The notes beneath the pieces are model-generated. The model saw nothing but the letters and a program-made list of their open reading frames with translations, ran no database searches and was not told the DNA's origin. Shown here in pieces: positions 8,173-15,619 of a DNA stretch of 64,000 bases. The DNA comes from CAZDXB01 sp964509335 (GTDB taxonomy: Bacteria; Bacteroidota; Ignavibacteria; Kapaibacteriales; UBA2268). A program made the position numbers and the translations under genes. The stretch is from NCBI GenBank assembly GCA_964509335.1, contig CAZDXB010000002.1:124001-188000 (forward strand). The letters are read 5' to 3'. Each line of letters opens with the position of its first letter. Within the stretch, counting starts at the first letter, position 1.

Positions 8173-9986
8173 ATGGCTGGAAACGATTTTAAAAAAGCTA
8201 TACTGGAAGGAATACCGGAGGAATTGCCGGAACCGAAACCGTTCGACGATTCGGCGAGCCGCGCGCCTAAAAGAAAAGATATATTAAGCAGAGACGAAAA
8301 GAAGTTAGCGTTGAAAAACGCATTGAGATATTTCGACAAAAAGTATCACGAAGCGCTGGCGCCGGAGTTTGCCGAGGAGCTAAACAAATACGGCAGAATA
8401 TATATGTATAGATTCAGACCCAATTACGAGATGCGCGCCAGAAACATTAACGAATATCCGCATAAATCCAAGCAAGCCGCTTCGATTATGCTGATGATAC
8501 AAAACAACTTAGACCCAAACGTCGCTCAGCATCCCTACGAATTAATTACTTACGGCGGCAACGGAGCGGTTTTTCAGAATTGGGCGCAATACCTCCTAAC
8601 GATGAAATATCTAGCTGAAATAACCGACGAACAGACTTTGGTTATGTATTCCGGTCATCCTTTAGGCGTTTTCCCCTCGCATAAGGACGCGCCTATAGTC
8701 GTCGTTACGAACGGAATGACGATTCCGAACTATTCCAAGCCGGACGACTGGGAGAAATTCAACGCTTTAGGCGTCTCTCAGTACGGGCAGATGACCGCCG
8801 GCTCTTATATGTATATAGGACCGCAAGGCATAGTTCACGGCACTACCATTACTTTGCTTAACGCCGGCAGATTGAAAGGAAGCGGCGATTTAGGCGGCAA
8901 AGTATTCGTAACTTCCGGTCTCGGAGGTATGTCGGGCGCTCAGGCGAAAGCGTCGGTCATCGCCGGGGCAATCGGAGTAATAGCCGAAATCAATCCCGCG
9001 GCTTTGCGTAAAAGACACGAGCAAGGCTGGCTGGACGAATACTACGAAGATTTGGACAAATTAATCGAAAGAATTGAAGACGCACGCGCCAAGAAAGAAC
9101 CCGTTTCTCTGGGCTATTTGGGAAACATAGTCGATTTATGGGAAAAGATTGAAAAAGAAAATATAAAAATAGATTTAGGCTCGGACCAAACTTCGCTGCA
9201 TAACCCTTGGGCGGGAGGATACTATCCCGTCGGACTTAGCTTCGAAGAGTCCCAAAAAATGATGGCGAACGAGCCTGAAAAATTCAAAGAAATTGTAAAA
9301 GAATCTTTAAGGAGACAAGTAAACGCCATCAACAAAGTTTCCGAACGAGGAATGCTTTTCTGGGATTACGGCAACGCTTTCTTGCTTCAGGCTTCGAGGG
9401 CGAACGCCGACATTATGGATGAAAGCGGCGATAATTTCAAGTATCCGTCTTACGTCGAAAATATAATGGGACCAATTTGCTTCGACTACGGATTCGGTCC
9501 TTTCCGCTGGGTTTGCTGTTCTTGCGACCCCGAAGATTTAAGAAAAACCGACGAAATAGCGACCGAAACTCTGCGCGAAATGAAAAACGAAGCTCCGGAG
9601 GAAATAAAGACGCAAATAGCCGACAATTTGAAATGGATAGAGGAAGCCGGCAAAAACAAGTTGGTAGTCGGCTCTCAAGCGAGAATTTTATACGCGAACG
9701 CCGAGGGGAGAATAAGAATCGCTTCGGAGTTCAACAAAGCCGTCCGGGAAGGATTGATTTCGGCGCCGATAGTTATAGGACGAGACCACCACGACACTTC
9801 CGGCACGGATTCGCCCTACCGCGAAACCGCCAATATCTACGACGGCTCGCAATTCACCGCCGATATGGCTGTGCATAACGTAATCGGCGACGCTTTTCGA
9901 GGCGCTTCTTGGGTGTCGCTGCACAATGGCGGCGGCGTCGGCTGGGGCGAAGTGATAAACGGCGGCTTCGGTATGACGCTCGACGG
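8173..9986 (+). CDS. hutU: Urocanate hydratase, C-terminus lost in an assembly gap
   Basis: Urocanate hydratase converts urocanate to imidazolone propionate in histidine degradation, using NAD+ as an electrophile. About 604 residues are readable before the gap at 9987. Conserved blocks are ITYGGNGAVFQNW, GPQGIVHGTT, VTSGLGGMSGAQAKA (NAD-binding), FGPFRWVCCSCDPEDL (the active-site Cys region), GRDHHDTSGTDSPYRET and the late block LHNGGGVGWGEVINGGFGM. The protein has an extra ~60-residue N-terminal part and a charged insert around residue 290, placing it in the longer (~670-residue) branch of the family. Probably 60-70 residues are missing. An AGGAG ribosome-binding site sits 7 bases before the ATG. 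No other hut gene is present in the window. Confidence 0.95.
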
Positions 9987-10086
9987 NNNNNNNNNNNNNN
10001 NNNNNNNNNNNNNNNNNNNNNNNNNNNNNNNNNNNNNNNNNNNNNNNNNNNNNNNNNNNNNNNNNNNNNNNNNNNNNNNNNNNNNN
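9987..10086. other. Scaffold gap (100 N)
   Basis: Exactly 100 N, a conventional placeholder for a gap of unknown length. It removes the 3' end of hutU. The first bases after it (AAATGA) could be the last codon and stop of hutU if the true gap length keeps the frame, but this cannot be decided here. Confidence 0.95.
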
Positions 10087-10252
10087 AAATGAAATAAATT
10101 TAAGATATTTTGAAACTTTTTAGACTTTTATGTGTCTATATATATAGAGAGAGAGAAATACAAATTTAAAATGATGTTAAAATAATTGGGATTTTATGGA
10201 GCGTTTTTACGAGATAATTTTTTAACGCATTAACAAAAACGGAGGCATTATT

Positions 10253-10897
10253 ATGAGAAACGCAATAGCAAAAACAGAAGAAAGAAGCGACAAGGGTATA
10301 ATGGACGCTCCGCTCAGCAAGCAGAATCCTAACTATTCAGAGAATTTAGCGCTTCAAATTGAAAATCTATTTAAAAACGATAGAAAGAAATTCCTAGGTT
10401 TTATTAGGCAGAGAGTCAGAAGTCAGGAAGAAGCCGAAGATATTTTACAAGACGTTTTCACCAACGTATTGGCGGCTTCGAAGAACGTGGACAAACCCAT
10501 TGAGAACATAGCTTCGTGGGTATTCACCGCGGTTAGGAATAGAATAATCGATTCATACAGAAAGAAAAGAGCGGAGACTTTTTCCGACCTTCAACCGCCT
10601 AGCCAAGCGGAAGACGGAGGAGACACTTTCGAAAATTTCATAAACGACGCGACGAGCAGTCCGGAAATCGACCACACCAGAAAAACCATCTGGGAATCGG
10701 TGCAAAAAGGCCTTTCCGAGTTGCCGCAAGAGCAAAGAGACGTTTTTGTAAAGAACGAATTCGAAGGCGTGTCCTTTAGAAAAATGTCGGAAGACACCGG
10801 CGTTAATATCAACACTCTATTGGCGAGAAAAAGATACGCCGTTTTACATCTTAGGAAACGTCTGAAAGACCTTTACGTTTCCTTGCACGAAAATTAA
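10253..10897 (+). CDS. ECF-type RNA polymerase sigma factor
   Basis: A 214-residue sigma-70 family factor of the extracytoplasmic-function type. Region 2 lies near residues 35-105 (EEAEDILQDVFTNVLAA, then SWVFTAVRNRIIDSYRKKR, the -10-binding helix), followed by an acidic linker and region 4 near residues 150-205 (LSELPQEQRDVFV with a helix-turn-helix around VSFRKMSEDTGVNINTLLARK). The domain order and length are normal for the family apart from a ~30-residue N-terminal tail. No anti-sigma gene is adjacent, so regulation is not evident. A GGAGG ribosome-binding site lies about 8 bases upstream, and a strong intrinsic terminator follows, so it is probably a single-gene transcript. Confidence 0.92.
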   Translation: MRNAIAKTEERSDKGIMDAPLSKQNPNYSENLALQIENLFKNDRKKFLGFIRQRVRSQEEAEDILQDVFTNVLAASKNVDKPIENIASWVFTAVRNRIIDSYRKKRAETFSDLQPPSQAEDGGDTFENFINDATSSPEIDHTRKTIWESVQKGLSELPQEQRDVFVKNEFEGVSFRKMSEDTGVNINTLLARKRYAVLHLRKRLKDLYVSLHEN

Positions 10898-10921
10898 TAG
10901 AATAGATTGACGCTTTATTAT

Positions 10922-10956
10922 AAAAGCCGTTCCGAATTAACTTCGGAACGGCTTTT
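10922..10956 (+). terminator. Intrinsic terminator of the ECF sigma gene
   Basis: A 15-bp perfect stem, AAAAGCCGTTCCGAA with TTCGGAACGGCTTTT, closes a 5-base loop and runs into a T tract, 25 bp after the sigma-factor stop codon. Confidence 0.9.
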
Positions 10957-11093
10957 TTTGAATAAGGCAATGACAAAAAGTCGCAACGGCAAAACTGTCA
11001 AGCCAAAACTGTCAACTATTCCTGACGACCGTAAAGAATATTACACAACAGTAATGCAGTTCCAATTTCGGAAGGAAGTGGAAAATTCATTAG

Positions 11094-11116
11094 CCCCGTC
11101 CTTTAGGGCGGGGCGT
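11094..11116 (+). repeat. GC-rich hairpin resembling IS200/IS605-type end
   Basis: The hairpin GCCCCGTCCTTTAGGGCGGGGC has a short loop and is followed by GTATAATA. Hairpins of this wording (GCCCCGnCCTTnAGGGCGGGG) are common at the right ends of IS200/IS605-type elements. No tnpA or tnpB reading frame is recognisable upstream, so at most this is a relic. It could also be a generic GC-rich hairpin. Confidence 0.4.
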
Positions 11117-11192
11117 ATAATAAACGTCCAGCGCCGCGCTCTAATCAAACGCGGAGGATCGGAACAAGTAGAACTGTAACCGGATAGCTTTA

Positions 11193-11347
11193 GAGACTGT
11201 CTAAAAACTCAATTATATCGATTATCTAACCTTTCGGGTAAACCCGAAGGTTGACGTAATTTCACAACTGGCGCGTGTTTTCAAGGTTAAGTCAACCTCA
11301 GGGTTTACCCTGAGGGCAGTAAAAACATAGTTATTAGACAGTCTCTT
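11193..11347 (+). mobile_element. MITE-like element, copy 1, with target-site duplication
   Basis: A ~155-bp element with inverted ends AGACTGTCTAA and TTAGACAGTCT, and two internal hairpins, CTTTCGGGTAAACCCGAAGG and CCTCAGGGTTTACCCTGAGG, separated by about 45 bp. It aligns over its full length with the reverse complement of the copies at 62285-62434 and 18654-18803. It is flanked on both sides by CTTTAG (or TTTA, if the ends are counted as GAGACTGTCTAA), which is best read as a target-site duplication. It has no coding capacity, so a transposase must act in trans. Confidence 0.7.
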
Positions 11348-11385
11348 TAGCTATCGGCGAACGACAAAAAGCGCGACAATCGCCC

Positions 11386-11414
11386 GCAGACAGCTGAAGA
11401 GGCTGTCTGTTTCC
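11386..11414 (+). repeat. Hairpin shared with the 7441 region
   Basis: CAGACAGCTGAAG is followed by AGGCTGTCTGTTTCC. The same arrangement, CGACAGCTGAAGCTGTCGGTTTCC, occurs at 7441-7464. The outer stem pair differs between copies (A-T against G-C) yet stays complementary, indicating selection for or inheritance of a hairpin. Confidence 0.5.
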
Positions 11415-11514
11415 ATCTCTTTTTTCTTGTCTTAGAAACACAAGATTAGCGTCTTTACGCTTCCCCTATCAGATTTGCCGCGCTTCGCAAGTTCTGGCGC
11501 TTCTCAAAAAGAAT

Positions 11515-11574
11515 AGTAGAGCGGACGCCCTCGTCTGCTCTTACTATTACGAAGACGAGGGCGTCTTCGCTACT
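11515..11574. repeat. Large inverted repeat
   Basis: The arms are 22 bp each, beginning AGTAGAGCGGACGCCCTCG and ending with its near-complement CGAGGGCGTCTTCGCTACT; 18 or more positions pair. The 16-bp loop is AT-rich. No T tract follows on either strand, so it looks like a small repeat rather than a terminator. Confidence 0.5.
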
Positions 11575-11737
11575 TCTCTATCTGGATTCCCTCTTGCGAG
11601 GAAATACCTCTTTAGTAGTCATTCCCAGCTTGACTGGGAATCCAGAGAAGACGATTATGTTTGGAATTTCATTATTAGATACTGCAATAACGTTAATACA
11701 ATAGATTTGTTAGACAAAACCGTAGAGAGGGGTATAT

Positions 11738-11776
11738 AAAAAAAAGCCGCCCCGATAAATCAATCTGGGGCGGCTC
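11738..11776 (-). terminator. Intrinsic terminator of rny
   Basis: On the minus strand, AGCCGCCCC and GGGGCGGCT form a GC-rich stem around a short AT-rich loop, followed by a run of eight or more T residues, about 30 bp after the rny stop codon. Confidence 0.9.
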
Positions 11777-11802
11777 TTAAAATCTGGCGATCCTTATTTT
11801 TT

Positions 11803-13368
11803 TTATTTAGCTAAAGAAACCGACCTGCGCTCTCGAATAACCGTAACTTTAATTTGTCCGGGATACTCTAAGTCGCTTTCGATTCTTTCGGCGATTTCTT
11901 CAGCCATTGAATCAGCCGTTTCGTCTGTTACGTTGTCGGGTTCGACAATAACGCGAATCTCTCTCCCCGCTTGAATAGCGAAGCTCTTAGAAACGCCGTT
12001 GAATTCGCTTGCCAAATTCTCCAACTTCTCCAAACGCTTCACGTAATTTTCGAGAGATTCTCGTCGGGCGCCGGGACGCGCGCCGCTAATGCTGTCGGCG
12101 GCTTGCACCAACACCGCTATGGGCGTTTCCATCTCGATATCCTCGTGATGCGCTCCCATAGCGTTGCAAATCGTTCTGTTTTCTCTGTATTTCTTCGCGA
12201 TATCCATGCCTATTAAGGCGTGAGGTCCTTCGGTGTTCTGGTCAACGCACTTTCCTATGTCGTGCAGAATGCCCGCTCGTTTCGCGGCGTCGGCGTCCAA
12301 ACCGAGTTCCGCCGCCATCAATCCGCTTAAATAGGATACTTCGAGCGAGTGATTAAGCAAATTCTGTCCGTAACTCGAACGATATTTCATTTTTCCGACA
12401 AGCTTAACAAGCTCCGGATGAACTTTATGAACTCCTATGTCCATCATCGTGTTTTCGCCTTCGGTGATGATTTCGGAGTCCATCTCGTCGCGGGTTTTGC
12501 CCACAACTTCCTCTATTCGAGCCGGATGAATCCTCCCGTCAATCATTAACTTTTCAAGAGACCTTTTAGCGATTTCTCGTCGAAAAGGGTCGAAGCCGGA
12601 AATTACAACGGCTTCGGGAGTGTCGTCGATTATTAAGTCGATTCCGGTCGCGGATTCGAAAGCTCTAATGTTACGACCTTCTCTACCGATGATTCTCCCT
12701 TTCATATCGTCGCTTTCCAAGCCGACGACGGAAACCGTGCTCTCTACGCTATGGTCGGAAGCCGTCCTTTGTATCGCTTGCAAAATCACGTTGCGGGCTT
12801 CCTTTTGAGCGTTCAACATAGCCTCTTCTTTGATTTGCTTCATCTTCGAAGCGGCTTTTTCTTTGGCTTCGTTTACCATACTATCGATTAATTGCTCTCG
12901 AGCTTCGTCTCTCGACATTCGCCCGATAACTTCAAGTTGTTCGATTTGCTTTTCGATTAACTCGTCGTACTCTTTGTCCTTTTCGTTAAGGTTGTTTTGA
13001 CGTTTCTTAAGCTCTTGGTCGAAAAACTGAAGTTGCTTCTCCTTCTTAGTAATTAAATCGAATTTGCTTTGCACCCCTTCTTCGCGAGCTTTCAACTCTT
13101 TGTCTAAAATCTGAATTTTAGCTCGTTTAGACTGAGTTTCGTTCTCGAATTGGCGTTTCTTTTTGTGCCATTCTTCCTTTACTTCGAGAAGCTTCTCTTT
13201 TTTAATGTTGTTCGCCTCTTTTTCGGCGTCTTTAACTATGCTCTTAGACCTCTGTTCGGCTTCGGATATCTTGGAAGCCGCCATCTTGTTGCCGGCTAAA
13301 TAACCAATTAGCCATCCCGCAAATAAACCGACAACGCTTAGTACTATCGCTATCCATAACTCAACCAT
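11803..13368 (-). CDS. rny: Ribonuclease Y
   Basis: Ribonuclease Y is a membrane-anchored endoribonuclease that starts mRNA decay. The 521-residue protein has the full family architecture: one N-terminal membrane helix (VELWIAIVLSVVGLFAGWLIGYLAG), a long charged coiled coil to about residue 200, a KH RNA-binding domain (IIGREGRNIRAFE, near 225) and an HD hydrolase domain with paired histidines in HSLEVSYL and the HD of ILHDIGKC. I start it at the ATG at 13368 (MVELW): a GAGGG ribosome-binding site lies 8 bases upstream. A TTG five codons earlier is in frame but has no such site. Gene order with zapA and a 6S RNA just upstream supports the assignment. Confidence 0.95.
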   Translation of the reverse strand: MVELWIAIVLSVVGLFAGWLIGYLAGNKMAASKISEAEQRSKSIVKDAEKEANNIKKEKLLEVKEEWHKKKRQFENETQSKRAKIQILDKELKAREEGVQSKFDLITKKEKQLQFFDQELKKRQNNLNEKDKEYDELIEKQIEQLEVIGRMSRDEAREQLIDSMVNEAKEKAASKMKQIKEEAMLNAQKEARNVILQAIQRTASDHSVESTVSVVGLESDDMKGRIIGREGRNIRAFESATGIDLIIDDTPEAVVISGFDPFRREIAKRSLEKLMIDGRIHPARIEEVVGKTRDEMDSEIITEGENTMMDIGVHKVHPELVKLVGKMKYRSSYGQNLLNHSLEVSYLSGLMAAELGLDADAAKRAGILHDIGKCVDQNTEGPHALIGMDIAKKYRENRTICNAMGAHHEDIEMETPIAVLVQAADSISGARPGARRESLENYVKRLEKLENLASEFNGVSKSFAIQAGREIRVIVEPDNVTDETADSMAEEIAERIESDLEYPGQIKVTVIRERRSVSLAK

Positions 13369-13423
13369 AATAGTAACCCTCAATCATATAATCAATACCA
13401 TCTATATTAATTTAAAATTAGAT

Positions 13424-13621
13424 AAAAAAAAACCGCAATTAGTCGCCGCCAATATAGAGACGGATTAGAATCCACTTCCGACAATGCGGGAAACTGCCCG
13501 CTTATATCGCGCTTCCACTGATAATCGAGGCTTGCGCTTTATAAACAGAACGAATCTCCCTGTTGTTAAAACTATCGATTCTTCCGCTCTTTAAAATTGG
13601 CGACGACGTCTTTTGCGGCTT
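13424..13621 (-). ncRNA. ssrS: Probable 6S RNA
   Basis: 6S RNA mimics an open promoter and sequesters sigma-70 RNA polymerase. On the minus strand, a ~198-nt region begins GCCGCAAAAGACGTCGTCGCCAAT (23 or so bases) and ends with complementary ATTGGCGGCGACTAATTGCGG followed by nine T, giving a long closing stem: CCGCAA with TTGCGG and TCGTCGCCAAT with ATTGGCGGCGA, plus a small internal loop. The middle can form an extended rod with a large internal bulge. The locus lies between zapA and rny, the known position of 6S RNA in many Bacteroidota. The identification is by structure and synteny; no covariance search was possible. Confidence 0.72.
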
Positions 13622-13696
13622 TAAATTTGTTGCGTTATTATGTTCAAAGAACGTATTATCTTGTTAATAAAAGGCTTCTATCTCGTTATTGTCCGA

Positions 13697-13996
13697 CTAA
13701 TCTCCATTTTCAGATTTATCCAACACTTCTTCATTGATATAAGATTCCATCTTTCCTATTTCGTTTACAAGATAACTTTCGTCGTTTTCTTTCTGTTTTT
13801 CAATTTTGTATTTCTTCTCGGCAATATTTAAAGCCGCCAATATCGCTTTTGTATCTACCGATTGGCTCGAATGGCTTTCGGATACCTTCTTTAACTCTTC
13901 GTCTAATTCCTCCGCGGCTAACTTCACTAACTCCTCGTCGTCTCCTTTTAAAGAAAACGTCCGACCGCCTATCTTAACTTTTATCTCCTTTGCCAT
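13697..13996 (-). CDS. zapA: Cell division protein ZapA
   Basis: A 99-residue protein of the ZapA family, small cytoplasmic proteins that crosslink FtsZ protofilaments at midcell. The N-terminal part KEIKVKIGGRTFSLKGDDEE is the typical ZapA beta-hairpin/helix opening, followed by a conserved helical region (AAEELDEELKKV, ILAALNIAEKKYKIEKQ) that forms the tetrameric coiled coil. Length is normal. Its position downstream of pheT and a coiled-coil gene and upstream of 6S RNA and rny is that seen in Bacteroidota. The acidic tail (EVLDKSENGD) is likely disordered. Confidence 0.85.
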   Translation of the reverse strand: MAKEIKVKIGGRTFSLKGDDEELVKLAAEELDEELKKVSESHSSQSVDTKAILAALNIAEKKYKIEKQKENDESYLVNEIGKMESYINEEVLDKSENGD

Positions 13997-14145
13997 TTTA
14001 CCAATTCTATTTCCTTTTATTAAGAATAATCATTCATACAAATATTGTAAAATCGTATAATTAATTTAATCATTTATTTCAAAACTCAAAAAGATTAAAT
14101 AATATTAATAGTTTTAAAATTACAATAACCTCTTATCTTCCCCTT

Positions 14146-15582
14146 CTAATCAAACGCTTTAGAAAGCTTGTTCATTAACTCCTCGATTTTCAACGCCTTG
14201 CTCTTTCTCTCTTCGGAATCGGAGCCAAAAAGCGCGGCGAATTTATCTTTATAAGCGGAAATCGTCTCTTTCTGCATTTCTACTTCTTGATAATACTGTT
14301 CCGTTTGTTTTTTCTTCTCTTCCAAATCCTCTTTCATAATTTCTTTTTCCACTTCCAGCGCGTCTATTCTCTCCTTTAATACCTCTTTTTCGCTTTCTAA
14401 AACGCTCATTCGTTCTTTTATTTCCGCTTCGCGTTTCTTAGCCAAATTCTTTTCCTTTTCGGCGTATTCGGATTCCTCTTCCATTTTCGCGCTCGTTTTG
14501 ACTTTGTCTTCTTTGGCTTCCAAAGAATCGCGTAGATTATCTATTTCATCCGACAAAAACTTATTCGCTTCGTTCAGCTTCAGTATTTCTTCTTCCTTGC
14601 TCTCCAATTCGCTTTTTAGATTGGCGATTTGTTTTTCCTGCCATTTTATTCTGCTGTCTTTTACGTCGAATTCGTCCTTCAATCGCTTCAATTGAATTAT
14701 CTTCGATTCAAGCGTCAACTTTTCCTCTTCCAACTCGTTATATTTCGTCTCAAAATCGCTTGTTTCTTCTTCCTTTTCCTTTATAGTATCCTCGTATTGC
14801 CTTCGCAAGGCGTGCAAACGTTTTATTTCCGCGCTTAAGTCCTCGATTTCCTTTTCCTTGTTTTCGAGAAGAACTTCCAAATCGTCAACCTTCCGCCCCT
14901 CTTTTTCTAACTTTGTTTTTTCTTTCTTTATTTCGATGAATTTGTTTGAATAGTCCTCCAAAGCCCTTTTGTGCGTTTCTATAAAGTCTTTCATTTTATT
15001 GATTTCGTTCTCGGCGGCTTGCAAATCCTCGTTTCTCTTCTTCTGGCTTTCTATCAACAAGCCCTTCAAACGGTTAATCTCATCTTTCGCTTTCTCGTCG
15101 CTTTTGTCGGATATATACCGCTCTAATTCCTTTTCCAACTCTTCTTTTTGATTTCCGAGCAATTCTATTTGCTCGTCCTTATTGTGTAACTTCTCTTCCT
15201 TTTCGTATATCAACTTGTTCTTGTTTATTATTTCCCGCCTGACTAAATCGTAGTTGCCGGAGCTTTCTGCTATCTCGTCGCGTTCTTCTTCCAACTTAAA
15301 GCATCTGTCTTTTAACTCTTTGTTCTCTTTTGATAAATTTTCGTAGGCTTCTGATTTCTCTTTTAATTGCGGCAGCGTTTTTAGCAGCTCGTCGTATTTT
15401 TCCGTTATTTTCTCGTATTCCTCGACCCTTATCTTTAGCTCGTTGTTCTCGCCCTTGATATAATTAATTTTATCGACCGATTTGTCGAGCGTAGCCTGTA
15501 GTTTTCTCAAAGCGGACATAACATTCGGCGCGCCGTCTTCCCGCCGAGTAGATTCGTTCGGATGACTATTTTGTTCGTTCAT
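14146..15582 (-). CDS. Large coiled-coil protein between pheT and zapA
   Basis: A 478-residue cytoplasmic protein made almost entirely of charged heptad-like helix: no signal peptide, no membrane segment, few aromatic residues, and long runs of E, K and L throughout. Residues ~25-75 (MSALRKLQATLDKSVDKIN) and the C-terminus (ETISAYKDKFAALFGSDSEE, then a short helix LMNKLSKAFD) are less repetitive and may be the functional ends. No enzyme motif is seen. Many Bacteroidota have a short coiled-coil gene at this position beside zapA, functionally reminiscent of ZapB, so a division-related structural role is plausible but inferred. It is 37 bp downstream of pheT and probably co-transcribed. It could instead be a generic SMC-like filament protein. 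Confidence 0.7.
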   Translation of the reverse strand: MNEQNSHPNESTRREDGAPNVMSALRKLQATLDKSVDKINYIKGENNELKIRVEEYEKITEKYDELLKTLPQLKEKSEAYENLSKENKELKDRCFKLEEERDEIAESSGNYDLVRREIINKNKLIYEKEEKLHNKDEQIELLGNQKEELEKELERYISDKSDEKAKDEINRLKGLLIESQKKRNEDLQAAENEINKMKDFIETHKRALEDYSNKFIEIKKEKTKLEKEGRKVDDLEVLLENKEKEIEDLSAEIKRLHALRRQYEDTIKEKEEETSDFETKYNELEEEKLTLESKIIQLKRLKDEFDVKDSRIKWQEKQIANLKSELESKEEEILKLNEANKFLSDEIDNLRDSLEAKEDKVKTSAKMEEESEYAEKEKNLAKKREAEIKERMSVLESEKEVLKERIDALEVEKEIMKEDLEEKKKQTEQYYQEVEMQKETISAYKDKFAALFGSDSEERKSKALKIEELMNKLSKAFD

Positions 15583-15619
15583 AGTTGTTCAATATATAAG
15601 CAAACTTAATTGTCGCTTT

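Larger units (their letters stand above)
10960..11737. other. Gene-free region dense in hairpins
   Basis: No convincing gene is present. The only long frame (10907-11179) starts inside the terminator and resembles nothing. The stretch contains a GC-rich hairpin at 11094-11116, a ~150-bp element with inverted ends (11193-11347), a hairpin shared with the 7441 region (11386-11414), a 22-bp-arm inverted repeat (11515-11574), and an element bounded by TCTGGATTCCC/GGGAATCCAGA (11581-11646) with an inner ATTCCCAG/CTGGGAAT hairpin. It looks like a landing site for successive small repeats. Confidence 0.6.

Noticed and set aside
10907..11179. A 90-residue frame after the ECF sigma gene
   Set aside because: It begins inside the intrinsic terminator, has no family resemblance, and ends by running through a GC-rich hairpin and into the MITE-like element.
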